Below, piece by piece: positions 13,736 to 40,915 of a DNA stretch of 64,000 nt. The number at the start of each line of letters is the position of its first letter. Within the stretch, counting starts at the first letter, position 1. The notes beneath the pieces were generated by a model, which worked only from the letters and a program-made list of their open reading frames with translations, did no database searches and was not told where the DNA came from. A program made the translations under genes and the position numbers. Source of the stretch: Breviolum minutum Mf 1.05b.01 (taxonomy: Eukaryota > Sar > Dinophyceae > Suessiales > Symbiodiniaceae); the NCBI GenBank assembly GCA_000507305.1, contig DF240117.1, positions 8,146 through 72,145 of the forward strand. The letters are read 5' to 3'.

Positions 13736-14961
13736 GCTCAGCGTGTCCTGGATGGCGAACGCCCGGATCGCGCGGAGCGAAGCGGCAAGGGTGGTCGAAG
13801 GGGCGAGCGACGTGAGGCGCGTGACTCCGAGGTTGCTGTGGGTGCTTCATGCCTTGGGGAAGACCATTTATGAACATTTATGATTTGCATAGGTTGTTTG
13901 ATAAAATGTGTGTTTTTTTGAATACTATATAGACTATATGAACATATAATTTATACATACAGTATATATCTGATTGATTAAGTATGTGATATAATATATA
14001 TATATCATATATTTTGAATATATACATTCATACTTATGGACTAGCTCAGATGTCAAAAACAGGAGATTGTCCTTTTTGGTTGAGGTTTGCATTTGCATGT
14101 CACTCCAATGAAATATGATGTTTCTCAATTCGCGTATATACACAACAACAGGGCTATTGGGAATAGGGAATGCACGACGATAACACTGTTCCCGTACAGG
14201 TACCTGAGCCTCCACCGTGTCTTGCTGACAAGCTAAGGGTGGGAGGGTAGGGGTGCTGCCTCATTCCTTGTTCATCGTTCATCTCTTTCTACATCCACTG
14301 CAGAGATGGAACTTCACAGGACTTTGAGGGTAATCAGCACGGACGTAACACTGGGCATCCACCAAATATGGTTTCACAGACTGATGGACCCTTAGGTTTT
14401 TGGGGGGTGACCACGGATTAGAGGAACTTACAAACTCCAACGGCCAAATCTCAGGCCATTGCCTCCACGGCCAGCAGCCACTGCCAGAATGTCAGATGTG
14501 TGACATAACTGGTGTTCCATGGTTGGCTGATTGTAGCTGTCCAAGTCGTGTTTCTTTCTACTTCCTTCCTATTCAACAGGGGCACTTTGTTGGCTTTTTC
14601 ACGGGGTTTGAGACTTGTTGCATTTTGAAGACTTGCGTTTATGACATGTAATTGCCTGATGGGCCTTTGGCAAGTAGATTACATTGTCTTCATTGCCCAG
14701 GCGGAGGACGATAAGATTGCCAAGCGAGTCAATTGGTTTGGCTACCTGAGTCACGGGTTGTTGAAACCACACCAAAAAACAGATGCATTGCTGTACCTAC
14801 TAATTTCCTACCGAAAAAATAATTTCCTACAGGAAATATGTTTTGGCCATAATAATTCAGGAAAGCAAGTGATAAAGCATCATGTTGTAGGAAGTCTCGC
14901 CGTTTTGTGCTACAAAATGCCCACGCCGACGTCACCCTGGAAATTTCAAAAAAGCAAGGCG
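13736..14961 (+). CDS. Exon group of unknown gene(s)
   Basis: Three coding-like + strand stretches are seen. Exon 13736-13831 follows CCCAG, ends GAG|GTTGCT and is in phase 0. It is GC-rich against its AT-rich flanks and encodes a very charged peptide (AQRVLDGERPDRAERSGKGG, continuing RRGERREARDSE). A second stretch starts at 14701 after GCCCAG (AEDDKIAKR, GTCAAT donor at 14728). A third, 14891-14961, follows TGTAG and ends at a GTAAGA donor (KSRRFVLQNAHADVTLEISK). No family is recognised, and it is not shown that they belong together. The first resembles an RNA-binding-type basic/acidic linker, but that is only composition. Confidence 0.4.
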
Positions 14962-14964
14962 GTA

Positions 14965-16660
14965 AGAAGTTGGTGGCTTGGGATGAAATTACCCCCAAAA
15001 AAAAACGAGGCGGAATCACCGACAGATTTATAGAACCAAAACTGCTTTTACAAGGATTCACTGTCCTTCCGTGCAATTCTGGTTGTGGAAAAGATGGCAA
15101 AAGTCAAAAAAATGTTGCTTTTCCATTTGTTCCACAAAATCAGGATTGGTGGTGCGAGTCAAATTCCTCTAGAATTTTGAAGGTTGCTGGAATTGTGTAT
15201 CATGAGGAGAAAGGTTTTGACCTATTTCTTTCCGGGTCAGGAACCAATGTAATCTATATACACTTTATGTGAGGAAGTCAGATGGAGTTGAGCATGTCAG
15301 GTGTCAGGAGCCAGATAGTTTGTAGGCCTGCATAGTATTTTGACGGTTTTACAGAAACACTCCGGAGCTCGCTGTGGCAGGATTCGTTGGATATTTCGTG
15401 TATCCATGTCCTGCTAAAGGAAAGTACAACATGCATATGTGCGCATTGTTTTCAAGATTACAGCAATGATTATCTAATGTAGGTTACATGATGTAGATAT
15501 CATAAGAATGCTGGCAGAAATGCCCAGCGAAAATAATCTATATAGATGGCAGTGGCCCATTTGAGGCCGACTCAAGTCAGTTGCTAAAGTTTCAATTTTT
15601 CCTTTGCTGGAACATGGTTTTGGATGAAAAAACAAGTAGCATCAAATGATATTATTGATGGTTCAGAAATCCGGCAAACTCACCAGTTGATACGGTAAAT
15701 ATCCCATTCTTTACGACGGGTTTTATGCATCCAAACGGTGGTCTGCCGTCTCCTGACAGCCCCTGATGTCAGGTTGAACGGCCATGCGAACTTGGCTTCT
15801 CCCTTGGATTTCGTTGGGAGCCACAGCTTGGCCCCGTTCCAGCATGACATGACTCATGTCGCGTTTTTTTTGCCAGTGATGTTCTCTTCAACTTGTATTT
15901 CAGTATATTTGTTGTGAGAAATAAATATGTTCATATAGTATTATTATTTTTTTGTATGCTAATATTTATTCAATAATTTATATATATACCCTTTCACAAT
16001 GGAAATTCCCAATGCATTTGCTCAAGCTGACCAAGATCCCTGAAGATCCGTCAGATATTGACATGATGCAAGATGGTGCCACATCAATCCAGCTTCACAC
16101 ATATGTCCAGGATCGCTTGGTTTCGTCCTTCCGAAGCATTGGGTGCGCCGCCAGAAGCAAAGGGGACAGGCTACCGATGACGTGGGGCTTGCGTGAATAT
16201 CACCAACGAAGTTTCAGAGAAGTGGTCATTCGAAGGATGTGTTGCCTTTGCCTTCCAGCGGAAGGCATCTCTCATTGAAAAACATGGCAAAACACGCATA
16301 GACGGTGGATAGGTTGAGTAATGACATGCAGTGGACATCAGTGGACTATGCCAACTGTATAGGTGTTCGTTAAATATCTCAGGCATTCAACTCTTTTTTG
16401 TCGAGAGATTTTCAACCTGTAAATTCATGCATTTCCCCGTGAAAACCGCGATCAGTATCAGTGAGGTACTATCAGTCTTTGGAGGTCCTGAACAATTTGG
16501 AGGCAGATTGCATACATTTATAATATATATATATATATGTAAATATTAGCAACCGTTGACGGGAATTGATTATGGTCACAAATTTCACACTTTGCAAATC
16601 AGATGTGCAAATCAGATATCGTTTTTCAACTGTTTTTCCTTGTTTTCCTTTTCAGATCAA
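14965..16660. other. No gene recognised; one weak exon candidate
   Basis: Mostly AT-rich, intron-like DNA. One + strand frame at about 16020-16110 (LKLTKIPEDPSDIDMMQDGA) has coding-like composition, but its borders are unclear. Nothing else is supported. Confidence 0.3.
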
Positions 16661-16671
16661 GTATTGCCTAC

Positions 16672-17199
16672 ATGATGCTGGTTGCTGCGTTGATTGCTGT
16701 TGCTGCCGTGTTGCCATCTTGGCTCAGTTTTTTTCCGGGCCTCACCAGAACCCTGCAATTTCTTCCTTTGAGTTCTGTCGCCGCAGTAGGGCTTGACTCT
16801 CCAGCTATGGACGTGATGAACGCTCCAGGATTTCCAGTATATAAGGTGTTTCCGGGTGCGGGGAATGCTCCAGCCATTTTGGTGACGAGTCAACCTCTCT
16901 CGGACATCACTGCATGGCAATTCCTTGGGAAAGCCCCAGCCAACATGTCAATGCATCAAGTTGTGCATTCTCTTCAGCAGCAACTTGCAACTTGGACGAT
17001 GTGGACACCCTATATGGTGGCCTTGGCATGCTTTAATGACATTTGCATTGAAGAAAATGGAAGTCAAACGTGTCCTCCTCTATTCGTCAAAGAAAAAACG
17101 CCATTCTTTCCAACAAAGTATCAAACAACAAAAACAAAAATCAAACAACCTTTTTTTCCAACGCATCAGGCGTGTTTGCTGACCATTTCCGAAGATTGA
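16672..17199 (+). CDS. Possible exon or gene, hydrophobic N-terminus
   Basis: A + strand frame opens with tandem ATG codons at 16672. Its N-terminus looks like a signal peptide or membrane anchor (MMLVAALIAVAAVLPSWLSF), followed by about 100 residues of ordinary composition (VFPGAGNAPAILVTSQPLSD, ANMSMHQVVHSLQQQLATW). The 3' end, after about 17060, becomes lysine/threonine-rich and low in complexity, so the true exon may end earlier. No family is recognised. It could encode a secreted or membrane protein, or be a chance frame. Confidence 0.3.
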   Translation: MMLVAALIAVAAVLPSWLSFFPGLTRTLQFLPLSSVAAVGLDSPAMDVMNAPGFPVYKVFPGAGNAPAILVTSQPLSDITAWQFLGKAPANMSMHQVVHSLQQQLATWTMWTPYMVALACFNDICIEENGSQTCPPLFVKEKTPFFPTKYQTTKTKIKQPFFPTHQACLLTISED

Positions 17200-19214
17200 A
17201 ATAGCCATTCAACTTCATGAAAGTCACTTCAACAAGCAACCAAAGGTGAGAAAGCAAGCTGCAGCGTTTGCTGCAAGCAAACAACGCGATAGACGCCAGC
17301 GAGAAACGCTACATTTTATGATGGAATGTATTGAAGGCACTACTATACTAAGTGATTCTGTGTGAGACAGCCTTCACGGACAAAGTTCTTCCAGGTGGAA
17401 ACAGAATTGCAAATCGATGGAAGTTGCGGCAAACTCCGGCTGGCGTACGAGGCTCGATGGCTTGGTGCGTTGAGTTGCGACTTTCTGCATGAACATTTCT
17501 TGAAGCAACATGAAGCAAAGTTAACAAACGCCTGAAGAATCCTGGATTGCCTTTCGGGGTGGTTGAATCAGTCTTTTGAGACTTTTGAACGGTTGAAATT
17601 GTGCAAATTGTCTCACCCGCTCATGTCCCGCAGCTTGCTCGACCCGCAGGCGAACCAGATAGGCTTTGGCGATGGTAGCGTTCAAGAAGTGCAGGAAAAG
17701 GAAACAAAGAACCACGTTGCCCAAACGCCAACCAAGACCGGCTATACCAAGGCGCCAAAAAACACGACTCTTCAAAAGCACTTGAACATTTGGTTTCCTC
17801 CATCTCCCAGAAAAAAGCAGAGCAGGAGCACATAAAGCTTGTGTATGCGTGTGGAGATCGTGAGGCTAGCTTTAAACGGAAACATGCAAAAAAACATCTC
17901 CAAGCTTTGTTCTCTTTGCAATTTATTCCTCCTGTTTGATGTGCTCTTTGGACTCCACTGGTGGCCCAGTGATTTTTTTTAAATTCGATGACATGGCTGC
18001 GTTTGCATCGTTTGCGGTGTTCGCGAAGTACAGCTGTAGTCATTAGGTGCAGGCAGCACCCTCTCATATGGGCAGTCCTTGCTTCGCCCAGGGGTTCCTC
18101 AGTAGGAATCGAAGTTCTATGTTCTATATTCACAGTAACTATTTCATTATATGGAGAAATGATAGATCCACCTTCTCAGCTCATCCTTTCATATGTGAAA
18201 CTGTCGCAAATTCCCAATGCGCCAAGTCGACAGAGTTTTGTAGAGTTCTCTCCGTAAGAAATGCTTTGGATTCTGATCCAGACATCGTAACTGACAACTC
18301 TGACTTTGTCTTGAGATTCTGTGAATTGAATTATATATTATAGAGTATACATTAATATGCATATTCTATAAATATTATGATATTTACACCTATATAGTAA
18401 AGTATTATAGGCTATAGGATGCTATAGGTGTGGAAATTTTGGTCAAGTAAGTTCAGTAATACGTAGACTATGTGAGATGTGAGGCTTGGGGAAGCAACAA
18501 CAAAAATGAAAACAGCCATCCGAAGGCTTCGGACACACATTGGAGAGAGACCACCGTTGGAAGTTCTGCAACAAAACCCTTTGGATCAAAAGATTACAAT
18601 AAAACCCTACGATTTTTGTTGGATGTGTTGGTTTGTTGTCTGCGCGGGTGTGTGTTAAAAATGTTTTGTCCAACCTTTTTGTTTGCTCGGTTTTATTCAA
18701 GGTGGTTTCCGACAAGAAGATCTCTTTTGATCAGGAATCGTGTACCTGTGTCAGCAGGACGACTAGAGGCATTTTCAGCTCAATCTCCTGAAAAGGAGTG
18801 ACAAAGCGATCAGCTTCGAGAAAAGTGGCGTGGTTTTTAGCGAAGTTGTTTGAATCGCTAAGAGATCTAATAGTGAACTGGATGTATTGATCCCTTTCCC
18901 CAAGATCTGGCAAAAATTGGACATCTAACCATGTAACGGAACGTAAACCCCGGATTAGTAAACCAACCCCCCCCCCGTCTCCCCCCTTACAAGGAAGGGA
19001 AGGCCCAGAAGCCCCCCCAAATAAAAGAGACATCTAGGCCTGTTCCCTACTATTTATATCATATCAGATATAAAAGCCAATGTGAAGATACAGTTATTAA
19101 CATATAGTATAATATCACTGTCATATTTGGCGTCAGTTGGATTTAAATATCTTGGGAGCCTTTGGCAGCAGACCCTTCTTAGTTGCCCCCACATTGGCTG
19201 GCTACAAGTGCGAG
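17200..19214. other. No gene recognised
   Basis: Frames on both strands around 17521-18133 overlap each other and have atypical composition. Positions 18300-18420 are strongly AT-rich. A short run of Cs and Gs lies near 18960-19020. I cannot support a gene. Confidence 0.35.
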
Positions 19215-19274
19215 GAACATGCTTCAACCGTTCGCGATCCTACTGCCTACGTGATGTCGGGGATCAGGAGACTG
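19215..19274 (+). CDS. Exon with VRDPTAY module (copy D)
   Basis: After GCGAG the + strand reads EHASTVRDPTAYVMSGIRRL, then LRA and a TGA. A GC donor (AGG|GCGTGA) sits just before the stop, so the exon probably ends there. The core is the same as copies at 7012, 9930, 12980, 42541 and 56816, and the upstream part (E-x-A-S-T-V) matches the copy at 56816 almost exactly. The host gene is not recognised, and no neighbouring exon is clear. Confidence 0.5.
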
Positions 19275-19279
19275 AGGGC

Positions 19280-20698
19280 GTGATTTGGGCTTTGTTGGAT
19301 CTACTCTGGCACCAGGGACAAAGTGGATAACTGATGCAGCAAATCTGGAAATCTTGATTCCATTTGATCATGTTTAAGGACACCGGAGATGGGGATTATG
19401 ATGCCCGGAGTCAAATCAATAGTTGATGCGGTTTTGCGGATCACCCATGCCATTGAAGTGGGATAGTAGGCTGAGGATAGCCACAGCAATCACGCTGGAG
19501 GTTTCGCAGGTGATCCATCCATCGCATGAACCACAGATTCAGTGGTGTTGGTGCATGCATATTGGAGATTGTAGTGATTGCAGGTATGTGAATGTGACTC
19601 ATGTAATGTAAACACGACAAGTTACAGTCCATGCATCTATCCACTGTACATGAATGTTGGAAAGAAATTATATCAAATACATGGCAGCATAGCTCCACAA
19701 CTGATTTTAGTTCGAGCTTTGGATAACACCCTTGCCGCGCAAGGAAGATGACGGAGGGTAGTGGCGGCGGTGGAGGCAGTCGCCAGGAAACCCCAGGGCC
19801 AAGTCATTGGAATGTGATTTTCCCTGACACTTCCGAAAATAGCAAAATTAAGCATGACATTTTGTGCGCAAAAGTCTCCAAACTCATAACTCAAATAAAT
19901 CCCTCTTTTTGGATGGTTTCTTGAACAGTTGGGCTGCCCACATGTCATCAATCCAACTGGAAACAAGCCAATGTCAACCCTGCCCCTGGTCAGCATTTTT
20001 CCATTACATGGCCACGTCATGTAATTAATTAACATATGTTCTGAGGGCCGTCCACTTCAGCGTTTGGCACTTAGCTTTTTCCAGAAGCAAACTTGATGGA
20101 TTGTTTCATGCCTGTTTCTTGGCAAAGTGTCCAACATATTTCCCTGCAAAATCTAATATCCCTTGAAACATATGTCAGGAGGTTCACAATCCCCCACAAA
20201 ACAAGCAGCAAGTTGGCCAACACTCTCAGTAGCCAGTTCCCTTTTGACATGTTTCTTGACAAAGTGTCCATCGTCAATTGAATGTTTCGAGAAATCGGTG
20301 CAATGCTTTGAAAAAAATCACCAGGTCAATACCGCAAGAAATGAAGACATTGTGAAAATAACGATCATGGCTTCAATGATTTCTTTGATGATTGCATGTA
20401 TTTTGCAGTTGAAGTGATGTTGATAATATATTAGTTGAGGGGCAGGTTACATACACTGCAGCAGATTCAGCATCAATATGCCTGATTCACAGTCGTTCCT
20501 CTAAAGGCCAGCACTTCCTGCTCCACCAGCCAAGGGTGAACGAGGTGCCACGGAGGGTGTAACACACCACGATTCGGTGAAATCAGTTGCAACTCCTTGC
20601 CATGGCAATCTGAATGTAAGCACTTGGTGATTCAACTGTAGTTTTTGATGGTCAAGCAGTCTAGCAGCCAAGCCACAAGATCTGTCATGTTTCTCCAG
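19280..20698. other. No gene recognised
   Basis: Only short frames with no domain or clear splice borders. Probably intron or intergenic sequence. Confidence 0.35.
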
Positions 20699-20760
20699 GC
20701 AAGGGTGCCAATGGCGAGGAGAAGCTTCGGCGAAAAATCGAGCCTGGACCTTCGGCACAT
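20699..20760 (+). CDS. Possible exon, charged peptide
   Basis: After TTTCTCCAG the + strand reads KGANGEEKLRRKIEPGPS in one frame, with lysine/glutamate-rich, coding-like composition. The opposite strand is also open here, so the strand is not certain. No family is recognised. Confidence 0.25.
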
Positions 20761-22883
20761 TCTCACATTTCGAATGCCATGACAGACTAATGAAATTATC
20801 ATGACAATGGTGGAAGTTTTTCAGGATTTTCCATCGATTTCGGAGGATTACTAGGTTGTCGCTGGTGGTGATGATGGTCCTTCATGTTGATTCATCTTTT
20901 AATCTACGTAAATGACAGCACCTCTGATGACCTTGCTTCTCAGCAGACAGTTTCAGCCGTCCGATCTCAGGTGGCTTAACAACAACGTTTGCAAGAATGA
21001 CATCCTGAAGACGGATAGGGTCACGGCTACCCAGCCAAGTTGGCATCACATGATATGAATTGATATGAAGTATATAACGATTCCAATTTGTTGCTAGCTG
21101 CTGGCTGGTGCAGAGGAATGATAATGGATTGATATGAATTGCAGGATTGAAGTTCAGTCTGGGCACCAGGCAATCATTAAGAACTGTTCCGGGGCGGAAA
21201 GGAGGCTACCACAGCAAACATGGCCAATCAAATGGATGAGGATGCATTGGACCATAGTGCCACCATTGTCCAAGTGATCTACCAAGCTTGTGGCTGCTTG
21301 CAGTCCCGATGCGCAAAGTTTGGTGCTTGTGTTGTACTGGTATTGCGTCGGTAAGCTGCTGCATCCCCATGGATTTGTATGGATTTATTTACAGATCGAC
21401 ATCCAATGAGTTCTCGCAGGGTCCGTTCGCATTCCTTCAAGCTACAGGCTCAAGATGTTTGAAATTGCTTGTCAGTTAGCGAGAAAGGTGACAAAGCTGC
21501 CTTTACACCTATGTAGAGTAGTCTTTCACCAGGGAAAATGATTCATGATCATAAATATTCCAGAGCTTTCGAGCATTAAACAAACAAAAAACGCCAAAGA
21601 AATGACGTGTTTATGCCGGAAACAGGATGACCTTCCGGTAAAAATGGGTGCAAGATGACATGCCATGGAGGGCCCCACGCCCCGTGGTGCGGAGTCGGAG
21701 CGTCAAGGTGTCAACCGTGGAGGTGGCGAAATGTGCAGACCGTTGGATGGTAGACAAGTAAAAACCCATCAAACACCGATAATTTTTGTTTGAGATATGA
21801 AAAAATCGCTGTAACTATCACACTTCTAATAAAGAAAAAGTATACTTATATGTCACTGCATGTGATACTTTTATCCGACATATTTTTAGCAGGTCATGTT
21901 TATTCATCGCGTTGGTGATCATTGGTGGCTCATTGCCGCCGATCGCATTCATTTCGCCTATACATCATATCATCATTTGTAAAATTGATTGTATTTTGTA
22001 AATGCTATCTATATACAGTTTCAACAAGATCTTCATCGTAAACTCTCGCTTTGACTCTTGCCTTTCTGTATACGAATTGTCAATTGTCATGTGGAGCATG
22101 ATCATGGGTTCTTGCACGTTGCCAGTTGACTTTGCAGGCAGCCTTCCACCATTGCCCAGGTTCCTGTTTCAATAGAAATAATGGCCAGGGGATGTCGTGC
22201 AAGTCAATGTTTGGGTGGAACACAGGTAGTGGATGCAATGCTAGTGGATGTAGTCGTGATGCATTGATGAGCAAGTTGAATCCATACTGAATGTTTGTTT
22301 TGATTAACTCATGCTGATATCTTGCGTCTAATAAATTTATCCAGTTTTCATTGCCGTGAGTCAACAGCGTCCCGTGAGCGGCGCCAAAAGCAAAAACTCA
22401 ATCAAAGGAAACGACAGAGGAGAGGGGAGTGGGGCAAAGAAAAATGGAGCAAAGAACTAAGAGCAATGAAAAAATAGAAGAAAAGAAATAGGACAGGAAG
22501 GCCAACGAGGGAGAAATGGAAGGCAGCCAACCTTCGAGTTTGCAGGCGTCGTGCAGCTGCGGGTGCAGCATATGCTGCTCATCATGGGCCCAAAGTGCAG
22601 GCAAGGCATAAATCTGTTCCACCATGGAGAGGCAGTGGGTGGTTCTGACGCCAAGTAGCCAAAGCTCTGTTGACCGATATCGTGAAATGAAAATTTGCAG
22701 TTCAGAACTTCGAATCGCCGGTGCAACATCATGATGCTTGGATATTTGCTTTCTCTTACTGCACGAAGGGGTAATAGGTTAACCCATGATTTCATGTTGC
22801 AGCCCAACCTCGACACTCTTCCAACAAAGTCTCCCTTATCCCCTTATCCAAGCTTTACAGGCATCTGTTTTGGCAGATTTTGT

Positions 22884-22988
22884 TACACCCCTGAAGACTA
22901 ACATGTCCCCTAAAAAGGGACTATTTTAGTAGGGAATACATCTTCCAACCATTGATTTTCAGGGGACATGTTAGTTTTCAGGGGGGTA
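22884..22988. mobile_element. MITE-like palindromic element, copy 2
   Basis: A 105-nt near-palindrome with TA at both ends (22884-22885 and 22987-22988). The left arm begins CACCCCTGAAGACTAACATG. The right arm, read in reverse complement, begins CCCCCCTGAAAACTAACATG. The centre holds CATCTTCCAACCATTG, matching copy 1. Arm positions that differ from copy 1 differ on both sides, so pairing is kept. It has no coding capacity. Confidence 0.6.
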
Positions 22989-23708
22989 TACTTGCCGCAG
23001 GGACGGCCACGGTGGGTAGCGGGCCATCGACGTGGCAATGCATCCAGTGAAAGCGCGACTTGACAGATGCAGATAAGCTTTAAGCCCTTGTTGAAGCTTG
23101 ATGTACATACTACATCATATTATTCATAGCATTTTATAGCTAATACTATATCTTATCTTTTACAAACTATATGCTAATTTTATCTAATTTGACAGTGCAC
23201 GTGTGTCATATGTGTTTGTCATAGGTTTGATCCCCATGCTCTCCAGGTGAGCAGCACAGCCAGTTCCACAGCGGCAAAGAGTGAAGCCAAACGTGCCCTG
23301 GGCAGAGAAAGCCTTAGCCTGCGAACGTTGAAAAAGGTTTCAAGCTTGGTACCCCAAGTTGCAAACATGTTTTTTTTTGAGGTGGGCCTGTTGGTTTGCA
23401 TAGAAATGTTAGTAAACCATAATATATAGAATATAGACGAACTACCTGACAACCCTTACTTGAGACATTTTTTTGTTGAAGGTTCTTGACTACCACAGCA
23501 CATTTTGACCGTTTTTTTCGGCACTGTCATCAAAGTCGCCCCTGTCGACTATGCGTTAACCTGAGGTGCTTTGAGTTTGCCACCACGAGTAGCTGGGCCA
23601 TCGCTGGCGCCAGAAGAACAAAAAGAACCTTTGCCTGCCTGGCGTTTCTTGGTATTTGCAGATGCAAGGGGACTGTTCATGATTTTATCGATGTTATAAT
23701 ATTATATA

Positions 23709-23710
<2 letters not shown>

Positions 23711-23741
<31 letters not shown>

Positions 23742-23742
23742 C
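23711..23742. repeat. GA dinucleotide microsatellite
   Basis: An almost pure GA run, directly downstream of a short AT-rich stretch. Confidence 0.9.
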
Positions 23743-26261
23743 GTAATTAGGAGGTATCAACAAGATAGGGGGCCCGAGGGCGAGCACAACAATATGCCAT
23801 GTAGCATTATGCACATGTACATACTGCAAAATTACATATTATGTACATCTACTGTACATCGCACTGACATTCCGCATTTGTTTATGCTGCACCCACAACT
23901 GTCCACAAATGCAAAATATACAATATAGTACGATATGAGATACAGTACATTGCAATACAACATACACAGTATATATACGTGTCAAATGTACTTCAATTGC
24001 CCGCATCAATATATATTTTAGTTTTTATAACCATACATCATACACTATTTTGGTACTATCACTGTTGCATGCAAGTCTATCCTTATCCAAAGCCACAAAG
24101 CATGACTTAGGCATGACTTTTTGATTCTTCTGAGTGAGGCATGACAAAGGCATGAGTTTCTCGAGTACACTGGATCGGACACGGATCTTACAAACACCTC
24201 AATCGCGCAAGACGGCGCAAGCGCGAAGCGTAAGAGGTTCAGTTTTATGAACTATGAATATGGATGGATTTTTTGTTGTAAGACCTCGGATAAGGAACAT
24301 TATATACCACAGCATACCATAGCCATTCTATAGCCCTTTGTTGAGCTGAGTCTCCCAGCAAAAGTTGGCCCTTTTTGGTCATCAATACCAACAGTTTTCG
24401 CGAGTCCTGTGTTACTTCCATACTGCCATCCTAGATGGAAGTGGTACTGTAGTCCTCGGTCTCGCATTTCAGCCATGTCTATTGAGGTTATGTGATTCAA
24501 TTTGGCAACAATTCAGGCTCTTTGGCTTTACAGCAGTGTAATGTAGCAAGAGGTGCATGCTGGTGTGATGTTTGGGAGGGAATCAAGACCATTCAACCAG
24601 GTTTCTATTTCCTAAGGCTGCTAAGGACCCAACTTATTAGCCAAGGGTGGCTTCGGGCAAACCCTGGCTCAGGAGAGGAAACACCAAGCGAATTCCTTTG
24701 ACTATATCATGACTACAGTGATGATGAGTTTTGTTTGATGTTCAATTTGAAAGCAAGCATGGATATATATGTATATATATATACATTGCAGTGGAAAGTC
24801 CACCATGTCGTTATGATTTTGATGGTATTTAGCAGAAGATTCTGAGTTTCCATGGCTAGGCTATGTTAGTTATATCGGAGTGCAACCAGAATTGCATGCA
24901 AGCATCCGACAGCAGCATTGCAACACTGTGGGGGTGAGGTCTCCTGCGTCAACTCATGCGGTCGCGACGTCTTCATTGGGCGCCTGCCCCTGGTGATCCT
25001 GGCCATTCTGCTGGAAATGCGTCGTATCAGGACTGCCCAGACCCAAATTGACACCGGCATCTTGAAAATCAAGGAAGAGAGGAGCATGCCACAGAAAGCA
25101 TATCAAGAATCAAGACCATGGAAAATTTGGAATGAAACTTTCAATCAATCAGTGCTGATGATTAACATTGTGGAATTTGTGTAGCATTTCCGCATATACA
25201 AGTTATATACATTCAAATTATATATGTAGTATTTATATTTACGCAATGTATATAGTGCATTTGAAACCTGTAAAGAATTTAGATCACTAGCTCTTGAAAA
25301 GAATCACCTGACTATTCGCAAGCTTTGGCGAGGAGCGCCGTGTCAAAGTCAAGGCAACACCTGGTCCGGAGATCAACCTTTTATGGACACAGTTGCTTGG
25401 TTTCCAAGTGCTGTGAAGATTTGTGAAGAAATCCTACTTGCTCAGAAACTTAGCCACAAAATAGAGTGATATGCCGTGATATACCCATACCTATACCGTA
25501 TCCCAAGTCATTGTTTGGGCAACATTTGTGTAATCAATTTGGTACCTCTCCTGGGGGTCCATTTCCAGGTATCGCTCCTTAGCCTTTCTGAACGCTATGG
25601 CACTGCAACTCCAGGGCTTGCGGGTAGAGCTGAATGAGGAAAAGACCATCAAATTGAAAGCATCAAAGGCGCTTTTAAGCTGCCGAAAATTTGTGTGGAT
25701 ACTAGAACTGGCACGATTTTGTTGCATGTTGTTTAGCAACCCTGCTCAATTTACTTGGTCCGAAATGAAGTCGCTCGAAAAGTGGACATAAGTGACATAG
25801 GTTGAAAGTTCCCATGTTTTCAGTTTTTCCAGATTGCCTTAAATTTCACCTTTTCGGGCTGCAAGTGAAGAGGCCAAAAGTGGTGGTGAGATGACAGGGC
25901 TGCGTTGTCATAACCATTTTGAAGGCGGGGCTTGAGAGGTTGGAGTGTAGTAGACCAAGATGGTTGCCATGACATGGCAGAATACACGTGCATGCTGCGT
26001 AGAAATCAACCAGGCGACCCCCTGGTTTGCCTGTTGATATTGAGTTGGATGAAATGATTTGCTCGGCACCAGTAGTCCAGGGCTACAAGAAGTAGGACTG
26101 AAGTGCCTTGAAGGAAATCTAGGGATCCAAGAGCAGTCTTACGACGCCAATTTGATTCTTGCAAAGAAACAACAAAGAGGGAAAAAATTGCATGAATTTA
26201 CAAAGGCTAAGAGATTGAATAGGCCGACATGATCGACATTGATCTTCCACACATTTTGCAG

Positions 26262-26336
26262 GGGGTGGTGCAATTTGCACCAAGAAGGGCCTTTGCCGCA
26301 GTCTCAGCGGCCAGCGCGATGAAATTTGACAAGCTT
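26262..26336 (+). CDS. Exon upstream of TTLL gene
   Basis: A 75-nt phase-0 exon has clean borders: TTTTGCAG before it and a GTAAGC donor after CTT. It reads GVVQFAPRRAFAAVSAASAM and then KFDKL. It lies 126 nt before the first recognised TTLL exon on the same strand and may be a 5' exon of that gene. This is inferred from position only. Confidence 0.45.
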
Positions 26337-26462
26337 GTAAGCCTATACAATTTGATTTCCTAGTCGACTTGATTGCCTGAAACAATATTATAATTATGAT
26401 ACATATTATACCTCAGACATCCTCACACTACCTGACGAGAGGTAAAGTTTACACTTTACAAG

Positions 26463-40523
<14,061 letters not shown>

Positions 40524-40915
40524 GTGAGGGATGCTTGCGAAGATCCGAAAATCAGCCAGGCAGTGGATTCATTATCCAGCACTTGGGTAGAAGAACTACC
40601 TGCAGGCTGGGTGTTTTGATGTTCATGACTAGGGTGACACATAAGTAGTGACACATCAAGTAAGTAGTGACACATAGTGATGATGCAGAGCTGTACCGGT
40701 ATGTTGTGATTTGAGTGATCAGACTCCCTATCAGCTATAAATGATACAAAAGAAACATAAAGAAACAGATGATAGATGGTGACAATAACGACCTGGGAGC
40801 AGTCGAACACTGTAGGTTTCACTCTGCCAATGCTGGGGACGCAAATCCTTGGACGAAAGTCCAAAAAAGGCATGGAACACCGGGGCTTAGGGATGAAACG
40901 ATTCTGCAAGGTGAC

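Larger units (their letters stand above)
20765..26255. other. Mostly non-coding; weak exon candidates
   Basis: Long AT-rich stretches (21750-22080, 23080-23200, 23800-24060) with no recognised gene. Weak exon candidates: about 24950-25083 on + (VFIGRLPLVILAILLEMRRI, then RTAQTQIDTGILKIKEER) and 25546-25587 on - (KAKERYLEMDPQE, bounded by CAG and GTACC). Neither belongs to a recognised family. The hairpin element at 22884 and a GA repeat at 23711 also lie here. Confidence 0.3.

Noticed and set aside
17521..18133. Minus-strand frames of 86 and 170 codons
   Set aside because: No domain, cysteine/serine-rich odd composition and overlapping open frames on the other strand. Not enough support for a gene.
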